From the NCBI GenBank assembly GCA_035534455.1, contig DATLRV010000005.1:1-29947 (forward strand): 29,947 nucleotides of DNA. Reading direction: 5' to 3'. Numbering within the stretch: position 1 is the first letter of the stretch; each line of letters begins with the position of its first letter. The notes below the pieces were generated by a model, which was not told the origin of the DNA, made no database searches, and saw nothing but the letters and a program-made list of their open reading frames with translations. Shown piece after piece: positions 22,033-29,947 of this stretch. The position numbers and the translations under genes are program-made. Source of the stretch: JAJYVT01 sp035534455. Lineage in GTDB: Bacteria > Actinomycetota > Acidimicrobiia > Acidimicrobiales > RAAP-2.

Positions 22033-23573
22033 CGCGGCGACCTCAGTTCGTGCGCCGCGTGGTTCAGGAGCCTGCTCAGATCGGCCGGGAGATGCACGCC
22101 GAGGACGACGAGCGCGGCGAGCCCGAGCGCCATCGAGACGACGATCCACGGGCTCACCTCACCCTTTGCCACGGTGGCCCGCACCCGGGCGGGCGAAGAG
22201 ACCGAGACGGCGGAGACGGCGGAGACGGACCCGTCGGACGGCGCTGCCGCCCGGGCGTCGGACGGCCCAGCCGTCAGCATCGTCTGGGTGGTCCACCACG
22301 CGAGGCCGAGAAAGGCGACCGTCGCGAGCGCGACCAGCACCGCCGCGACCCCGTAGCGCGGCGCGGACAACCCACCCGCGACGATCAGGAACTCGCTCCG
22401 GAAGAGCCCGAACGGGGGCATGGCCGAGAGGGCGAGCACGGCAGCAACGAGCATGGAGCCGCTCCAGGGAAGGGCGCCCACGCCGCCGCGGAGCACGGAC
22501 ATGTCCTTGCTCCCGAACTTCCGCAGCACCGAGCCCGCGCCGAAGAACGCGGTCCCCTTGGCTGCGGCGTGCGCGAGGACGTGCAAGAGGACCCCGACGA
22601 TGGCCAGCGTGACCCCGAAGCTCATCCCGATGGCGAGGATCCCCATGTGCTCGACGCTCGAGTAGGCGAGCATCCGTTTGATGTCGCGCTGGCGCACCAG
22701 GTACAGGGCGGCAAGGAGCAACGACGCCAGCCCGAACACCAACAGGACGTTGCGAGGATAGGTCGAACCGATCGCCGCAGAGGTGATCTGGAAGTACCGC
22801 AGGATGGCGTAGAAGCTGGTCGCCAGGAGCGCGCCCGACAGCAGTGCCGAGACGGGCGTCGGCGCCTCGGAGTGCGCGTCGGGCAGCCACGTGTGCACGG
22901 GGACCAACCCCATCTTGGTGCCGTAGCCGAGGACCGCCAGGAGGAACGCGAGGCGAATCACGTCCGCGGGGAAGTGGTGCGCACCAGCCAGCATCTTCGT
23001 GTAGGTCAGCTCGTAACCCGTCCCGAATGCGGAGGTGCCCGCGTAATACAGGACGATCGTCGCGAGCAGCGCGATCCCGAGGCCCATCGAAGCGATCAGG
23101 ACGTATTTCCACGCCGCCTCGGTCGCCGCCTCGGTGTCGTCGATCGCAACGAGCAGCGCCGACACCACCGTCGTCACCTCGACTGCCACCCACAGCAATG
23201 CGAGACCGCTGACCAGCGGCGCGGCCAGCATCGCCCAGCAGAACACGTGCAGACCCGCGTAGAACCGCCGGCCGTACCGCAGGGCGGCCGGGCCCGCGCC
23301 GAGGTGGAGGTACCCCGCCGAGAAGAGGGCCGTCGCGAGGTAGAGGAAGGACGTCGCGACCAAGAACACCACGGAGAGCGCGTCGACCCGCAATTCGCTG
23401 CCCGCACTGACCTGGCCGCGGGCGACGACGGTGGGGATCAGCGTGAGCACGAGCGCGAACGAGACGGCGCCGGCCACCGGGGCGAGCAGCCTTGCGGACC
23501 CGAGGGGCGAGACGAAGGAGACCATCCCCGCGGCGAACGGGACGATGATCAGCGCCACGAGGATCGCACTCAT
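22029..23573 (-). CDS. HyfF/NuoM-like antiporter-type membrane subunit
   Basis: A 514-residue proton-conducting membrane subunit with about 14 helices. Conserved channel features are present: Glu132 in WVAVEVTTVVSAL, Lys220 in YGTKMGLVPVHTWLPDAHSEAP, and HAAAKGTAFF with its lysine; AYSSVEHMGILAIG is the usual broken-helix segment. It resembles HyfF and NuoM/N. It is the second antiporter-like subunit of the complex, so two ion channels are likely. The ATG lies 7 nt after the HyfE-like stop. A short 9-bp repeat (22204-22229) encodes Ala-Val-Ser units in the loop before the last helix. Confidence 0.9.
   Translation of the reverse strand: MSAILVALIIVPFAAGMVSFVSPLGSARLLAPVAGAVSFALVLTLIPTVVARGQVSAGSELRVDALSVVFLVATSFLYLATALFSAGYLHLGAGPAALRYGRRFYAGLHVFCWAMLAAPLVSGLALLWVAVEVTTVVSALLVAIDDTEAATEAAWKYVLIASMGLGIALLATIVLYYAGTSAFGTGYELTYTKMLAGAHHFPADVIRLAFLLAVLGYGTKMGLVPVHTWLPDAHSEAPTPVSALLSGALLATSFYAILRYFQITSAAIGSTYPRNVLLVFGLASLLLAALYLVRQRDIKRMLAYSSVEHMGILAIGMSFGVTLAIVGVLLHVLAHAAAKGTAFFGAGSVLRKFGSKDMSVLRGGVGALPWSGSMLVAAVLALSAMPPFGLFRSEFLIVAGGLSAPRYGVAAVLVALATVAFLGLAWWTTQTMLTAGPSDARAAAPSDGSVSAVSAVSVSSPARVRATVAKGEVSPWIVVSMALGLAALVVLGVHLPADLSRLLNHAAHELRSPR
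22204..22229 (-). repeat. 9-bp tandem repeat (about 2.8 copies) in the HyfF-like gene
   Basis: GAGACGGCG repeats on the plus strand, encoding Val-Ser-Ala units on the minus strand in a loop before the final helix. In-frame unit. Confidence 0.7.
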
Positions 23574-23580
23574 CGCCGCG

Positions 23581-24249
23581 CTACCCCCGCAACCTGTCGA
23601 GGTCGGTGGTGGACAGCGTCTTCGATCGTCCGTGGTGAACCCGGATGATGATCCCGAAGGCGACCACCGCCACGAGGAGGTCGAACAGGAAGGTCATCTC
23701 CACCACCAACGGAAGGCCTGGGGCAATCACCAGACTCGCGACCGACACGCCGTTCTCGAGCGAGAAGAACCCCATCGCCTGCGAGACGACGTCCGAGCGC
23801 AGCACGATCAAGACGAATGCGACGAGGACCACCGCGGAGGCCACGGCAAGGGTGCTCGCCGGGAGGCGGGTGGAGTGCACGTGGAGCGAGCCGACGGAGA
23901 AGAATCCGAACACCGCCACCACGAGGGCCACCAACGTCGAACTGGCGACGCCGAGCTTCGCGCTGCCCGTGAGATCGACATCGACGTCGCGCAGCAGGCG
24001 CAGCATGACCGCCGGGACGATCGCGACCTTGAGCAGGAAGGACAGCCCCGCCAGTGCGTAGATGTCGGGAACGTGCCTCGTTGCCGCCACCGCCGCCGCG
24101 AGCACGCTCACCGCGAGGGACTGGAAGGCGTACAGCCGGACCTGCGAGCGCAGCAGGGGTCCGCGGAGCATGGCGAACTCGGTGAGGAGGACGAGCACTG
24201 CGACGACGTCCTCGATCCCTGCAGTCGTCGACGGCACGTGCGCGGACAT
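23581..24249 (-). CDS. HyfE/NuoK-like membrane subunit
   Basis: A 222-residue membrane protein with about seven helices. It matches HyfE in length and layout. Buried glutamates expected from NuoK-like proteins are kept, in FFSLENGVSV and VVEMTFLFDLLVAVV. The C-terminus ends with a short cytoplasmic basic segment. The ATG overlaps the upstream NuoH-like stop by 1 nt (TGATG). It should form part of the ion-translocating membrane arm between the NuoH-like and antiporter-like subunits. Confidence 0.87.
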   Translation of the reverse strand: MSAHVPSTTAGIEDVVAVLVLLTEFAMLRGPLLRSQVRLYAFQSLAVSVLAAAVAATRHVPDIYALAGLSFLLKVAIVPAVMLRLLRDVDVDLTGSAKLGVASSTLVALVVAVFGFFSVGSLHVHSTRLPASTLAVASAVVLVAFVLIVLRSDVVSQAMGFFSLENGVSVASLVIAPGLPLVVEMTFLFDLLVAVVAFGIIIRVHHGRSKTLSTTDLDRLRG

Positions 24250-25214
24250 CAGGCCGGACCCACGTAGAAGACGACGACGGCGAGGACCGCAACGCCGAAG
24301 GCCGCCGCAAGGAACTCGGTGATCTTGAAGAGGCGGAGCTTCGAGAAGAGGTTGTCGATCACCGCGAAGACGAGCCCGAGAAGCACCGCCTTGCCGAGCA
24401 GCGCCGCGATCGCGCCGACGATCGACAGCGGCGAGCCTGTCGACGAGAGCCCGAATGGAGCCACGAACACGTTGATGAGGATCGTGTAGAGGATCAGCTG
24501 CTTCATGGCCGATCCCCACTTCAACAACGCGAGCGCGGGTCCCGAGTGCTCCAGCGTGCGCGCCTCGTCGATCATGCCGAACTCCAAGGTCCCCGTATGG
24601 GTCTCCACCGGGATCCGTCCGGTGTCCACGAGCACCACCATGAAGAACGCCACCGCAGCGAGGACGTGCCCGGGGCTGACGATCTCCGATGACGACCTGA
24701 CCGTCGCGGCGAGGGCATAGGGAAGATCGGTGCTCGTGATCAACGCCACGGCGAAGACCACGAACAGGAAGGTCGGCTCGACGAGCGCCCCGAAGGTCAT
24801 CGCGCGGCTGCTGCCGAGCTGCGCGTACGGCGCGCCGGACTCTGCGCCGGCGATGGCCACGGAGAACCCGGCCAGCGCGAGGAGGAAGCCGCCGCCCAGG
24901 ATGTCGCCCATGTACCCGAGCGGCAGCGGGTACGTCGTCAGCACCGGGATGAGCAACGGGACGATCAGGTAGCAGGCGAACGCGACGATGGGGGCTGCGA
25001 GGAACACCCAGCTCGACTGGTCGGTGACCAGGGTCTCCTTGCCGAACAGCTTCGCGATGTCGTAGTACGGCTGGAGGATCCGCGGACCGCGGCGTCCCTG
25101 AAGGCGAGCCTCGACGTGCGCAATGGCGCCGCTGACGAGTGGCGCGCCGAGCATGACGGTCAGGACCTGGAGGGCCTGAACGGCGTTCGGCACGACGACA
25201 GCGAGACCCAGCAT
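24249..25214 (-). CDS. NuoH/HycD/HyfC-like membrane subunit
   Basis: A protein of about 321 residues and eight helices, the first gene of the operon. Family signatures: HVEARLQGRRGPRILQPYYD near the first helix, GSSRAMTFGALVEP, and VDTGRIPVETHTGTLEF followed by MIDEARTLEHSG, characteristic of HycD/HyfC. In the related complexes this subunit joins the soluble arm to the membrane arm. Start choice: GGAGG at 25224-25228 is 9 nt before the ATG at 25214 and 6 nt before a GTG at 25217; both are better than the GTG at 25229, which overlaps the Shine-Dalgarno. This is the only clear Shine-Dalgarno in the operon, consistent with the rest being translationally coupled. Confidence 0.9.
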   Translation of the reverse strand: MLGLAVVVPNAVQALQVLTVMLGAPLVSGAIAHVEARLQGRRGPRILQPYYDIAKLFGKETLVTDQSSWVFLAAPIVAFACYLIVPLLIPVLTTYPLPLGYMGDILGGGFLLALAGFSVAIAGAESGAPYAQLGSSRAMTFGALVEPTFLFVVFAVALITSTDLPYALAATVRSSSEIVSPGHVLAAVAFFMVVLVDTGRIPVETHTGTLEFGMIDEARTLEHSGPALALLKWGSAMKQLILYTILINVFVAPFGLSSTGSPLSIVGAIAALLGKAVLLGLVFAVIDNLFSKLRLFKITEFLAAAFGVAVLAVVVFYVGPA

Positions 25215-25294
25215 CACCCATTCCTCCACGCAACCGGGGATTGCATAGAGGCCATCAGCACGACTGGAGCAGCGTCACCCCGTCCGGGCGGTTC

Positions 25295-25308
25295 GGGCCG
25301 ACCGGCCC
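25295..25308. repeat. Inverted repeat in the divergent intergenic region
   Basis: GGGCC (25295-25299) and GGCCC (25304-25308) form a 5-bp hairpin with a GACC loop, nearest the HyfC-like gene. The whole gap 25230-25635 holds no gene; no promoter is convincing in it. Confidence 0.4.
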
Positions 25309-25344
25309 ACCAGGGACTCATCTGGCGGGAGGCACCTTACCGCA

Positions 25345-25406
25345 GGGCGGAGCCCGCCACCGGATTCCCCGGGGCGGGCGGAGCCCGCCACCGGGTTCCC
25401 GGGCGT
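25345..25406. repeat. 31-bp direct repeat (2 copies), each with a GGCGG-AGC-CCGCC hairpin
   Basis: GGGCGGAGCCCGCCACCGG begins at 25345 and again at 25376, with related following sequence, so the period is 31 bp. Each copy has a perfect 5-bp stem (GGCGG/CCGCC) and a CCCGGG-type palindrome beside it. This resembles repetitive extragenic palindromes. A further hairpin GTGGC/GCCAC is at 25426-25438. Confidence 0.7.
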
Positions 25407-25491
25407 GTGGGACCCGGGCAGGGGCGTGGCGACGCCACCCTCGTGCGCGCCCCAGGAGTTGTTGCATTCCGCCAGGGAGCAGCCCGGCGAC

Positions 25492-25536
25492 ACGGCGGGT
25501 ACCGCCGTACCAAGGCCGTACCAAGGCCGTACCAAG
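25492..25536 (+). repeat. Hairpin followed by three 11-bp direct repeats
   Basis: ACGGCG/CGCCGT (25492-25497 with 25503-25508) is immediately followed by three perfect copies of GCCGTACCAAG at 25504, 25515 and 25526. The 11-bp period is close to one helical turn, so a protein could bind the same face three times. They lie about 100 nt before the TPP-enzyme start. Confidence 0.65.
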
Positions 25537-25554
25537 GGCGCGCTCGCGGGTGCA

Positions 25555-25570
25555 GGGCCTGCGAAGGCCC
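25555..25570 (+). promoter_or_regulatory. Leader hairpin with GNRA-type loop
   Basis: GGGCCT-GCGA-AGGCCC forms a 6-bp stem closed by a GCGA tetraloop, about 65 nt before the TPP-enzyme start. If transcribed it is a stable leader hairpin. No promoter could be placed with confidence, so its position relative to the transcription start is unknown. Confidence 0.35.
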
Positions 25571-25635
25571 GCGCGCGTCGCCGCCCGTCGGCGAACGGGA
25601 ACGCAAGGAAACGCAAGCGGAAGCGAGGAAACGCG

Positions 25636-27447
25636 ATGCCACAGGTTGCGGTGAAGATGCTCGAGCGGTTGCGCGAGTGGGGGGTGCACCGCATCTACGG
25701 CTATCCGGGCGACGGGATCAATGGCTTCCTCGGCGCCCTCGCCGAGGTGGGCGACGACCCGTTCTTCGTGCAGGCGCGCCATGAGGAGATGGCGGCGTTC
25801 ATGGCCTGTGCCCATGCAAAATTCACCGGCGAGATCGGCGCCTGCATGGCGACGTCGGGGCCCGGTGCGATCCACCTCGTCAACGGCCTCTACGACGCCA
25901 AGCTGGACCACCAGCCGGTCATCGCCATCGTCGGCCAGCAGAAGCGAATGTCGGTCGGCGCGCACTATCAGCAGGAAATCGACCTGCAGGTCCTGTTCAA
26001 GGACGTGGGCGGTTTCGTGAGCACGGTCATGGACCACTTCTCCTCGCGCCATGTACTCGACCGGGCCATGAAGTCGGCGCTCACCGAGCGCCGCCCGGCG
26101 ATCGTGATCGTCCCCGAGGACGTCCAGGAGTCCGAGTATTCCGATCCCCCACGCATGCACGGAGCGACCTACACGAGCGTCGGCTGGAACCAGCCGCACA
26201 TGGTGCCCGGCGAGCGGCTCCTGAAGGAGGCGGCGCAGATCCTCAACGAGGGCGAGCGCGTGGCCGTCCTCATCGGCCAGGGAGCCAAAAAGGCCGCCGC
26301 CGAGGTCGTCGAGGTCGTCGAGCTGCTCGGCGCCGGCGTCGCGAAGGCGCTCCTCGGAAAGGACGTCGTTCCCGACACGCTGCCCTTCTCGACCGGGAGC
26401 CTCGGCCTCCTCGGCACCGAGCCCTCCAACAAGATGATGGAGCACTGCGACACGCTGTTCATGATCGGGACCTCCTTCCCGTACGCCGAGTGGCTCCCCC
26501 CCGAGGGCAAGGCCCGTTGCGTCGAGATCGACATCGACGGATCCCTCATCGGGGTGCGCTGTCCGAACGACGTGTCCCTGGTCGGCGACGCCCGGGACAC
26601 GCTCCGGGCGCTGATCCCGCTCCTCGAGCGCAAGCTGGACCGGTCGTGGCGCGAGTTGATCGAGGGCGAGGTCGCCACCTGGAACCGGGTCCTCGACGAT
26701 CGGGCGCAGCAGAAGGGCGACCCGATCAATCCCCAGTTCGTGTTCTGGGATCTCAACAAGCGTCTCCCGGAGCACGCGATCTTCACGTCCGACTCGAGGT
26801 CGGCGACCAACTGGTACGCGCGCTACATCAAGCTGCGCGAGGGGATGCAGGCCTCCCTGTCCGGGACGCTCGCCACGATGGTGCCCGGCGTCCCCTACAC
26901 CATCGGGGCGAAGTTCGCCTACCCGGAGCGGCCGGTGATCGCGTTCACCGGTGACGGGGCCTTCGAGATGCTCGGCATGAACGAGCTCCTCACGGTGAAG
27001 CGGTACCTGGGCCAGCTCACCGAGAAGAACCCCACGCTGATCTTCGCCGTCCTGGTGAACGAGGACCTGAACCAGGTCTCCTACGAGCAGCGCGTGCTCG
27101 GCGGCGATCCGAAGAACCCCGAGACCCAGAAGGTCCCGTACGTCCCGGCGGCGGCCTTCGCCCGGCTGCTCGGCTTCGAGGGGATCAAGGTGGACCGCCC
27201 CGAGGACGTGGCGCCCGCCTGGGAGCGTGCGCTGCACGCGGACGGCCCGGTGCTCCTCGAGTTCGTCACGGACCCGCAGATCCCGCCACTGCCCCCCCAC
27301 GTCCGCCCGCAGATGCTGAAGAAGACCGTCAGTGCCCTGGCCAAGGGGGACGAGACAGCGCGAGGCATCGCCGTAAAGGGCTTCAAGGGGAAGTGGTCGG
27401 AGCTCGCCGAGCACGCCAAGGACCTGCTTGCCGGGGAGAAGCAGTGA
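25636..27447 (+). CDS. TPP-dependent enzyme, pyruvate oxidase/dehydrogenase (PoxB/YdaP) type
   Basis: A 603-residue enzyme of the acetolactate synthase/pyruvate oxidase family. The N-terminal domain has GYPGDGINGF and RHEE with the catalytic Glu50, then SGPGAIHLVNGLYDA. A middle FAD-type domain (LIGQGAKKA) follows. The C-terminal domain has the TPP/Mg motif starting at GDG (439-441) and ending in NEDLNQV. Such enzymes decarboxylate pyruvate (or another 2-oxoacid) to acetate or acetyl phosphate and pass electrons to a quinone or oxygen. The ATG at 25636 has a GAGG Shine-Dalgarno 7 nt before it. The GTG of the next gene overlaps its stop, so the pair is coupled. The gene diverges from the membrane complex. 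Confidence 0.88.
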   Translation: MPQVAVKMLERLREWGVHRIYGYPGDGINGFLGALAEVGDDPFFVQARHEEMAAFMACAHAKFTGEIGACMATSGPGAIHLVNGLYDAKLDHQPVIAIVGQQKRMSVGAHYQQEIDLQVLFKDVGGFVSTVMDHFSSRHVLDRAMKSALTERRPAIVIVPEDVQESEYSDPPRMHGATYTSVGWNQPHMVPGERLLKEAAQILNEGERVAVLIGQGAKKAAAEVVEVVELLGAGVAKALLGKDVVPDTLPFSTGSLGLLGTEPSNKMMEHCDTLFMIGTSFPYAEWLPPEGKARCVEIDIDGSLIGVRCPNDVSLVGDARDTLRALIPLLERKLDRSWRELIEGEVATWNRVLDDRAQQKGDPINPQFVFWDLNKRLPEHAIFTSDSRSATNWYARYIKLREGMQASLSGTLATMVPGVPYTIGAKFAYPERPVIAFTGDGAFEMLGMNELLTVKRYLGQLTEKNPTLIFAVLVNEDLNQVSYEQRVLGGDPKNPETQKVPYVPAAAFARLLGFEGIKVDRPEDVAPAWERALHADGPVLLEFVTDPQIPPLPPHVRPQMLKKTVSALAKGDETARGIAVKGFKGKWSELAEHAKDLLAGEKQ

Positions 27448-29947
27448 CCGACACCGTCGACGCAGCGGTCCGGAAGCGCCGCAGCGGAGCGATCTGGCAG
27501 ACGGTCCGCGAGATCCCCGCGAAGCCGGCGCCCGGCATGGCCGTGGGCATGGTCGGGCGACAGACCGTGGACGTCCGGGGGCTCCAGCGCGCCCTCGAAC
27601 GGGCGGGGGTGGGCGAGGTTCGCTTCGACGCCGCGGCGATCGCCATGTACGCGAACGACGCATCCAACTTCCACCAGGTGCCGATCGGCGTGGTCGTCCC
27701 CGAGACGCTCGACGACGTGGTCGCGACGCACCGCGTCTGTGCGGAGTTCGGCGCGCCGATCTGCAACCGCGGCGGGGGGACGAGCCTCTCGGGCGAGACC
27801 GTCAACTACGCGGTCATCATCGACAACTCGAAGCACCTCACGGCCATGGGCCCGGTCGACACCGACCGGCGTCTCGTCACCGTCGAGCCCGGCGCCATCA
27901 ACGAGCAGGTGTACGTGCACACCGGCCCGCACAACCTGGTGTTCGGCCCGGACTCGTCCTCCCATTCGCGCTGCACGATCGGCGGGAACGTCGGGAACAA
28001 CTCGTGTGGCGTGCACTCGGTCCAGTCACAGCTCTACGGCCCCGGACCCCGCACTTCGGACAACGTCCACGCGATGGAGGTGTGCACCTACGACGGCGAG
28101 CGGTTCTGGGTCGGCGTGGACGAGGAAGCCGACCTCGACCGGATCGTTGCCGCAGGGGGGCGAAAGGGCGAGATCTACGCCAAGCTCCGCGACCTGCGGG
28201 ATCGGTATGCGGACGCCATCCGGGCGGGGTTCCCCGACGTGGCCAAGCTCCCGCGCCGAGTCTCGGGCTACAACCTCGACGAGCTCCTCCCGGAGAAGGG
28301 CTTCAACGTCGCACGAGCTCTCGTGGGCACTGAGAGCACGTGCGCGACGGCGCTCCAGGTGACGCTCATGTTCACGCCCGCGCTCTTGGAGCGCACCCTC
28401 GTCACCGTCGCCTACCCGGACATCTGCCAGGCCGGCGACGGCGCCCAGGAGATCGTCGACCGATTCAGGCCCATCGGGCTCGAAGCGCTGGACGACATCC
28501 TGATCGAGGACCAGCAGGAGCTCTCCATGAACCTGCAGGACCTCGACGAGCTGCCGAAGGACGGCAAAGCGTGGCTGATGGTGCAGTTCGGGGCGGACAC
28601 GGCCGAGGCGTCCGAGGCGCAGGCCGCGGCTTTCGTGACCTGGCTCGCCGAGCACGGCACGGATCGGGACCGGATCCGCGTGATGAAGAGCGCCCAGGAG
28701 GGGGGCAACAGCGAGGACCTCTGGCAGATCCGGGAGGCCGGCCTCGGCTCCACCGCCTTCCCGCCGGATGGGCGGGACCACTGGCCGGGCTGGGAGGACT
28801 CGGCGGTCCCCCCGCCCAAGGTCGGCGACTACCTGCGGGACCTGAAAGACCTCTACGACCGCTACGGCCTCCGTGGCGCCTTCTACGGTCACCTCGGTCA
28901 GGGCTGCATCCACTCGCGGATCAGCTTCGACCTCTACTCCCGAGAAGGCGTCGTCGCCTACCGGCGCTTCCTCGAGGACGCCGCCGACCTCGTGACGTCC
29001 TACGGGGGCACGCTGTCGGGCGAGCACGGCGACGGCCAGCAGCGCGCCGAGCTCTTGGAGAAGCAGTACGGCGCGGAGCTCCTCCAGGCGATGCGAGAGT
29101 TCAAGTTGATCTGGGACCCCGCCTGGAAGATGAACCCCGGGAAGGTCATCGATCCATACCGGCTCGACGAGGACCTGAAGCTCGGGCCCGAGTACAACCC
29201 GTGGCGTCCGCCGGTGAAGTTCACCTACAAGCAGGACGGTGGGGACTTCGCGCACGCCACGCTGCGGTGCGTGGGCGTCGGCAAGTGCCGGGTGCCCGAG
29301 GCGAGCCAGACGATGTGCCCGAGCTATCAGGTGACGCGTACAGAGGAGCACTCCACGCGTGGCAGGGCGAGATTGCTGTTCGAGATGCTCCGCGGCGAGG
29401 TCATCACGGACCGCTGGAAGTCCAAGGAGGTCTTCGAGGCGCTCGACCTCTGCCTGTCGTGCAAGGGCTGCACGAACGACTGCCCCGTCAATGTCGACAT
29501 GCCGACCCTCAAGGCCGAGTTCCTCTACCACCACTACAAGTCGCCGACCCGGAACCGGCCCCGTCACGCGTACGCCTTCGGCTTCATCGACAAGGGGGCG
29601 CGCCTCGCGTCCAGGTTCCCCGAGCTCGTGAACCTGGCCACGCAGACCCCGGTCCTGCGGTCCATCGCCAAGCTCGCGGCCGGCATCGACCAGCATCGGA
29701 CCCTGCCAACCTTCGCGCCGATGACCCTCCAGGAATGGTTCCGCCGGCGCGGCGGGACGAAGAACCCGCACGGGCGTCCGGTTGTCCTGTTCCCCGACAC
29801 CTTCAACAACCACCTGCACACCCAGGTCGGCGTGGCCTGCGTCGAGGCCATCGAGGAGGCCGGGTGGCAGGTCGTCGTGCCCGAAGGTCACATCTGCTGC
29901 GGGCGGCCCCTCTACGACTACGGGTTCCTCGACGCCGCCGAGCGCTA
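27444..29947 (+). CDS. FAD-binding/Fe-S oxidoreductase (D-2-hydroxyacid or D-lactate dehydrogenase-like), 3' truncated by window end
   Basis: At least 834 residues from a GTG overlapping the TPP-enzyme stop (GTGA). The N-terminal half is a FAD-linked oxidase (GlcD/VAO type): PICNRGGGTSLSGET, then GPDSSSHSRCTIGGNVGNNS, both FAD-binding. The active-site region has GHLGQGCIHSRISF and SGEHGDGQQRAELLE. The C-terminal half carries ferredoxin-like cysteines, CVGVGKC (about 609-615) and CLSCKGCTNDCP (about 670-681), and a CCG domain beginning at Cys818-Cys819 (ICCGRP). Such proteins oxidise D-2-hydroxyacids and pass electrons through Fe-S clusters to a quinone or complex. The substrate is unknown. 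The coding frame stays open to the last base. Confidence 0.88.
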   Translation, partial: MTDTVDAAVRKRRSGAIWQTVREIPAKPAPGMAVGMVGRQTVDVRGLQRALERAGVGEVRFDAAAIAMYANDASNFHQVPIGVVVPETLDDVVATHRVCAEFGAPICNRGGGTSLSGETVNYAVIIDNSKHLTAMGPVDTDRRLVTVEPGAINEQVYVHTGPHNLVFGPDSSSHSRCTIGGNVGNNSCGVHSVQSQLYGPGPRTSDNVHAMEVCTYDGERFWVGVDEEADLDRIVAAGGRKGEIYAKLRDLRDRYADAIRAGFPDVAKLPRRVSGYNLDELLPEKGFNVARALVGTESTCATALQVTLMFTPALLERTLVTVAYPDICQAGDGAQEIVDRFRPIGLEALDDILIEDQQELSMNLQDLDELPKDGKAWLMVQFGADTAEASEAQAAAFVTWLAEHGTDRDRIRVMKSAQEGGNSEDLWQIREAGLGSTAFPPDGRDHWPGWEDSAVPPPKVGDYLRDLKDLYDRYGLRGAFYGHLGQGCIHSRISFDLYSREGVVAYRRFLEDAADLVTSYGGTLSGEHGDGQQRAELLEKQYGAELLQAMREFKLIWDPAWKMNPGKVIDPYRLDEDLKLGPEYNPWRPPVKFTYKQDGGDFAHATLRCVGVGKCRVPEASQTMCPSYQVTRTEEHSTRGRARLLFEMLRGEVITDRWKSKEVFEALDLCLSCKGCTNDCPVNVDMPTLKAEFLYHHYKSPTRNRPRHAYAFGFIDKGARLASRFPELVNLATQTPVLRSIAKLAAGIDQHRTLPTFAPMTLQEWFRRRGGTKNPHGRPVVLFPDTFNNHLHTQVGVACVEAIEEAGWQVVVPEGHICCGRPLYDYGFLDAAER

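Noticed and set aside
1..29947. CRISPR arrays, rRNA and tRNA genes
   Set aside because: No regularly spaced palindromic repeats with unique spacers, no rRNA sequence and no tRNA arm pattern was seen by eye; the repeats found are adjacent tandem arrays without spacers.

Overview
The window is very GC-rich DNA, coding-dense, with many GTG/TTG starts, frequent 1-4 nt gene overlaps and probably leaderless promoters. The tatA-tatC-helY order, the DUF4193-type zinc-ribbon protein, the UppS type and the Hyf/Hyc-like membrane operon point to an actinobacterium. Several hypothetical proteins resemble ones I associate with Acidimicrobiia, but that placement is from memory, not from a search.

Layout. 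1-59 is the start of an IS1595-type transposase leaving the left edge. 255-3823 is a Tat translocase/HelY helicase operon. 3875-5548 encodes a two-domain ThyX-like protein. 5549-5952 has no gene but carries a convincing promoter followed by a strongly folding transcript. 5953-7650 holds an acidic DUF4193-type protein, a hypothetical protein and a GNAT acetyltransferase. 7610-9771 (minus) holds a large conserved hypothetical and inorganic pyrophosphatase. 9914-12108 holds two zinc-ribbon/helical proteins with leaderless-looking, operator-like promoters, flanking a secreted FKBP. 12211-14163 is a polytopic GT-C-like membrane protein followed by a broken VOC gene. 14409-17056 (minus) holds a GGDEF-EAL protein and UppS.

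The most notable block is 17167-25214 (minus): a tightly coupled operon for a membrane complex related to complex I and group 4 hydrogenases (NuoH-, HyfE-, HyfF-, NuoCD-, ferredoxin/NuoB- and HyfB-like subunits) plus a UspA protein. The membrane subunits keep the charged residues expected of proton-pumping antiporter-like proteins. The large subunit has lost all four NiFe cysteines and the NuoB-like subunit has lost all four N2-cluster cysteines, three of them replaced by Asp/Glu. The fused ferredoxin domain keeps exactly the four cysteines for one of its two clusters. Divergent from it, across about 400 bp full of direct repeats and hairpins, lie an overlapping pair: a pyruvate-oxidase-like TPP enzyme and a large FAD/Fe-S oxidoreductase running off the right edge.

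The whole window is rich in short tandem repeats (5-31 bp units), both in genes (mostly in-frame multiples of three) and between them; one 12-bp duplication lies at the premature stop of the VOC pseudogene.
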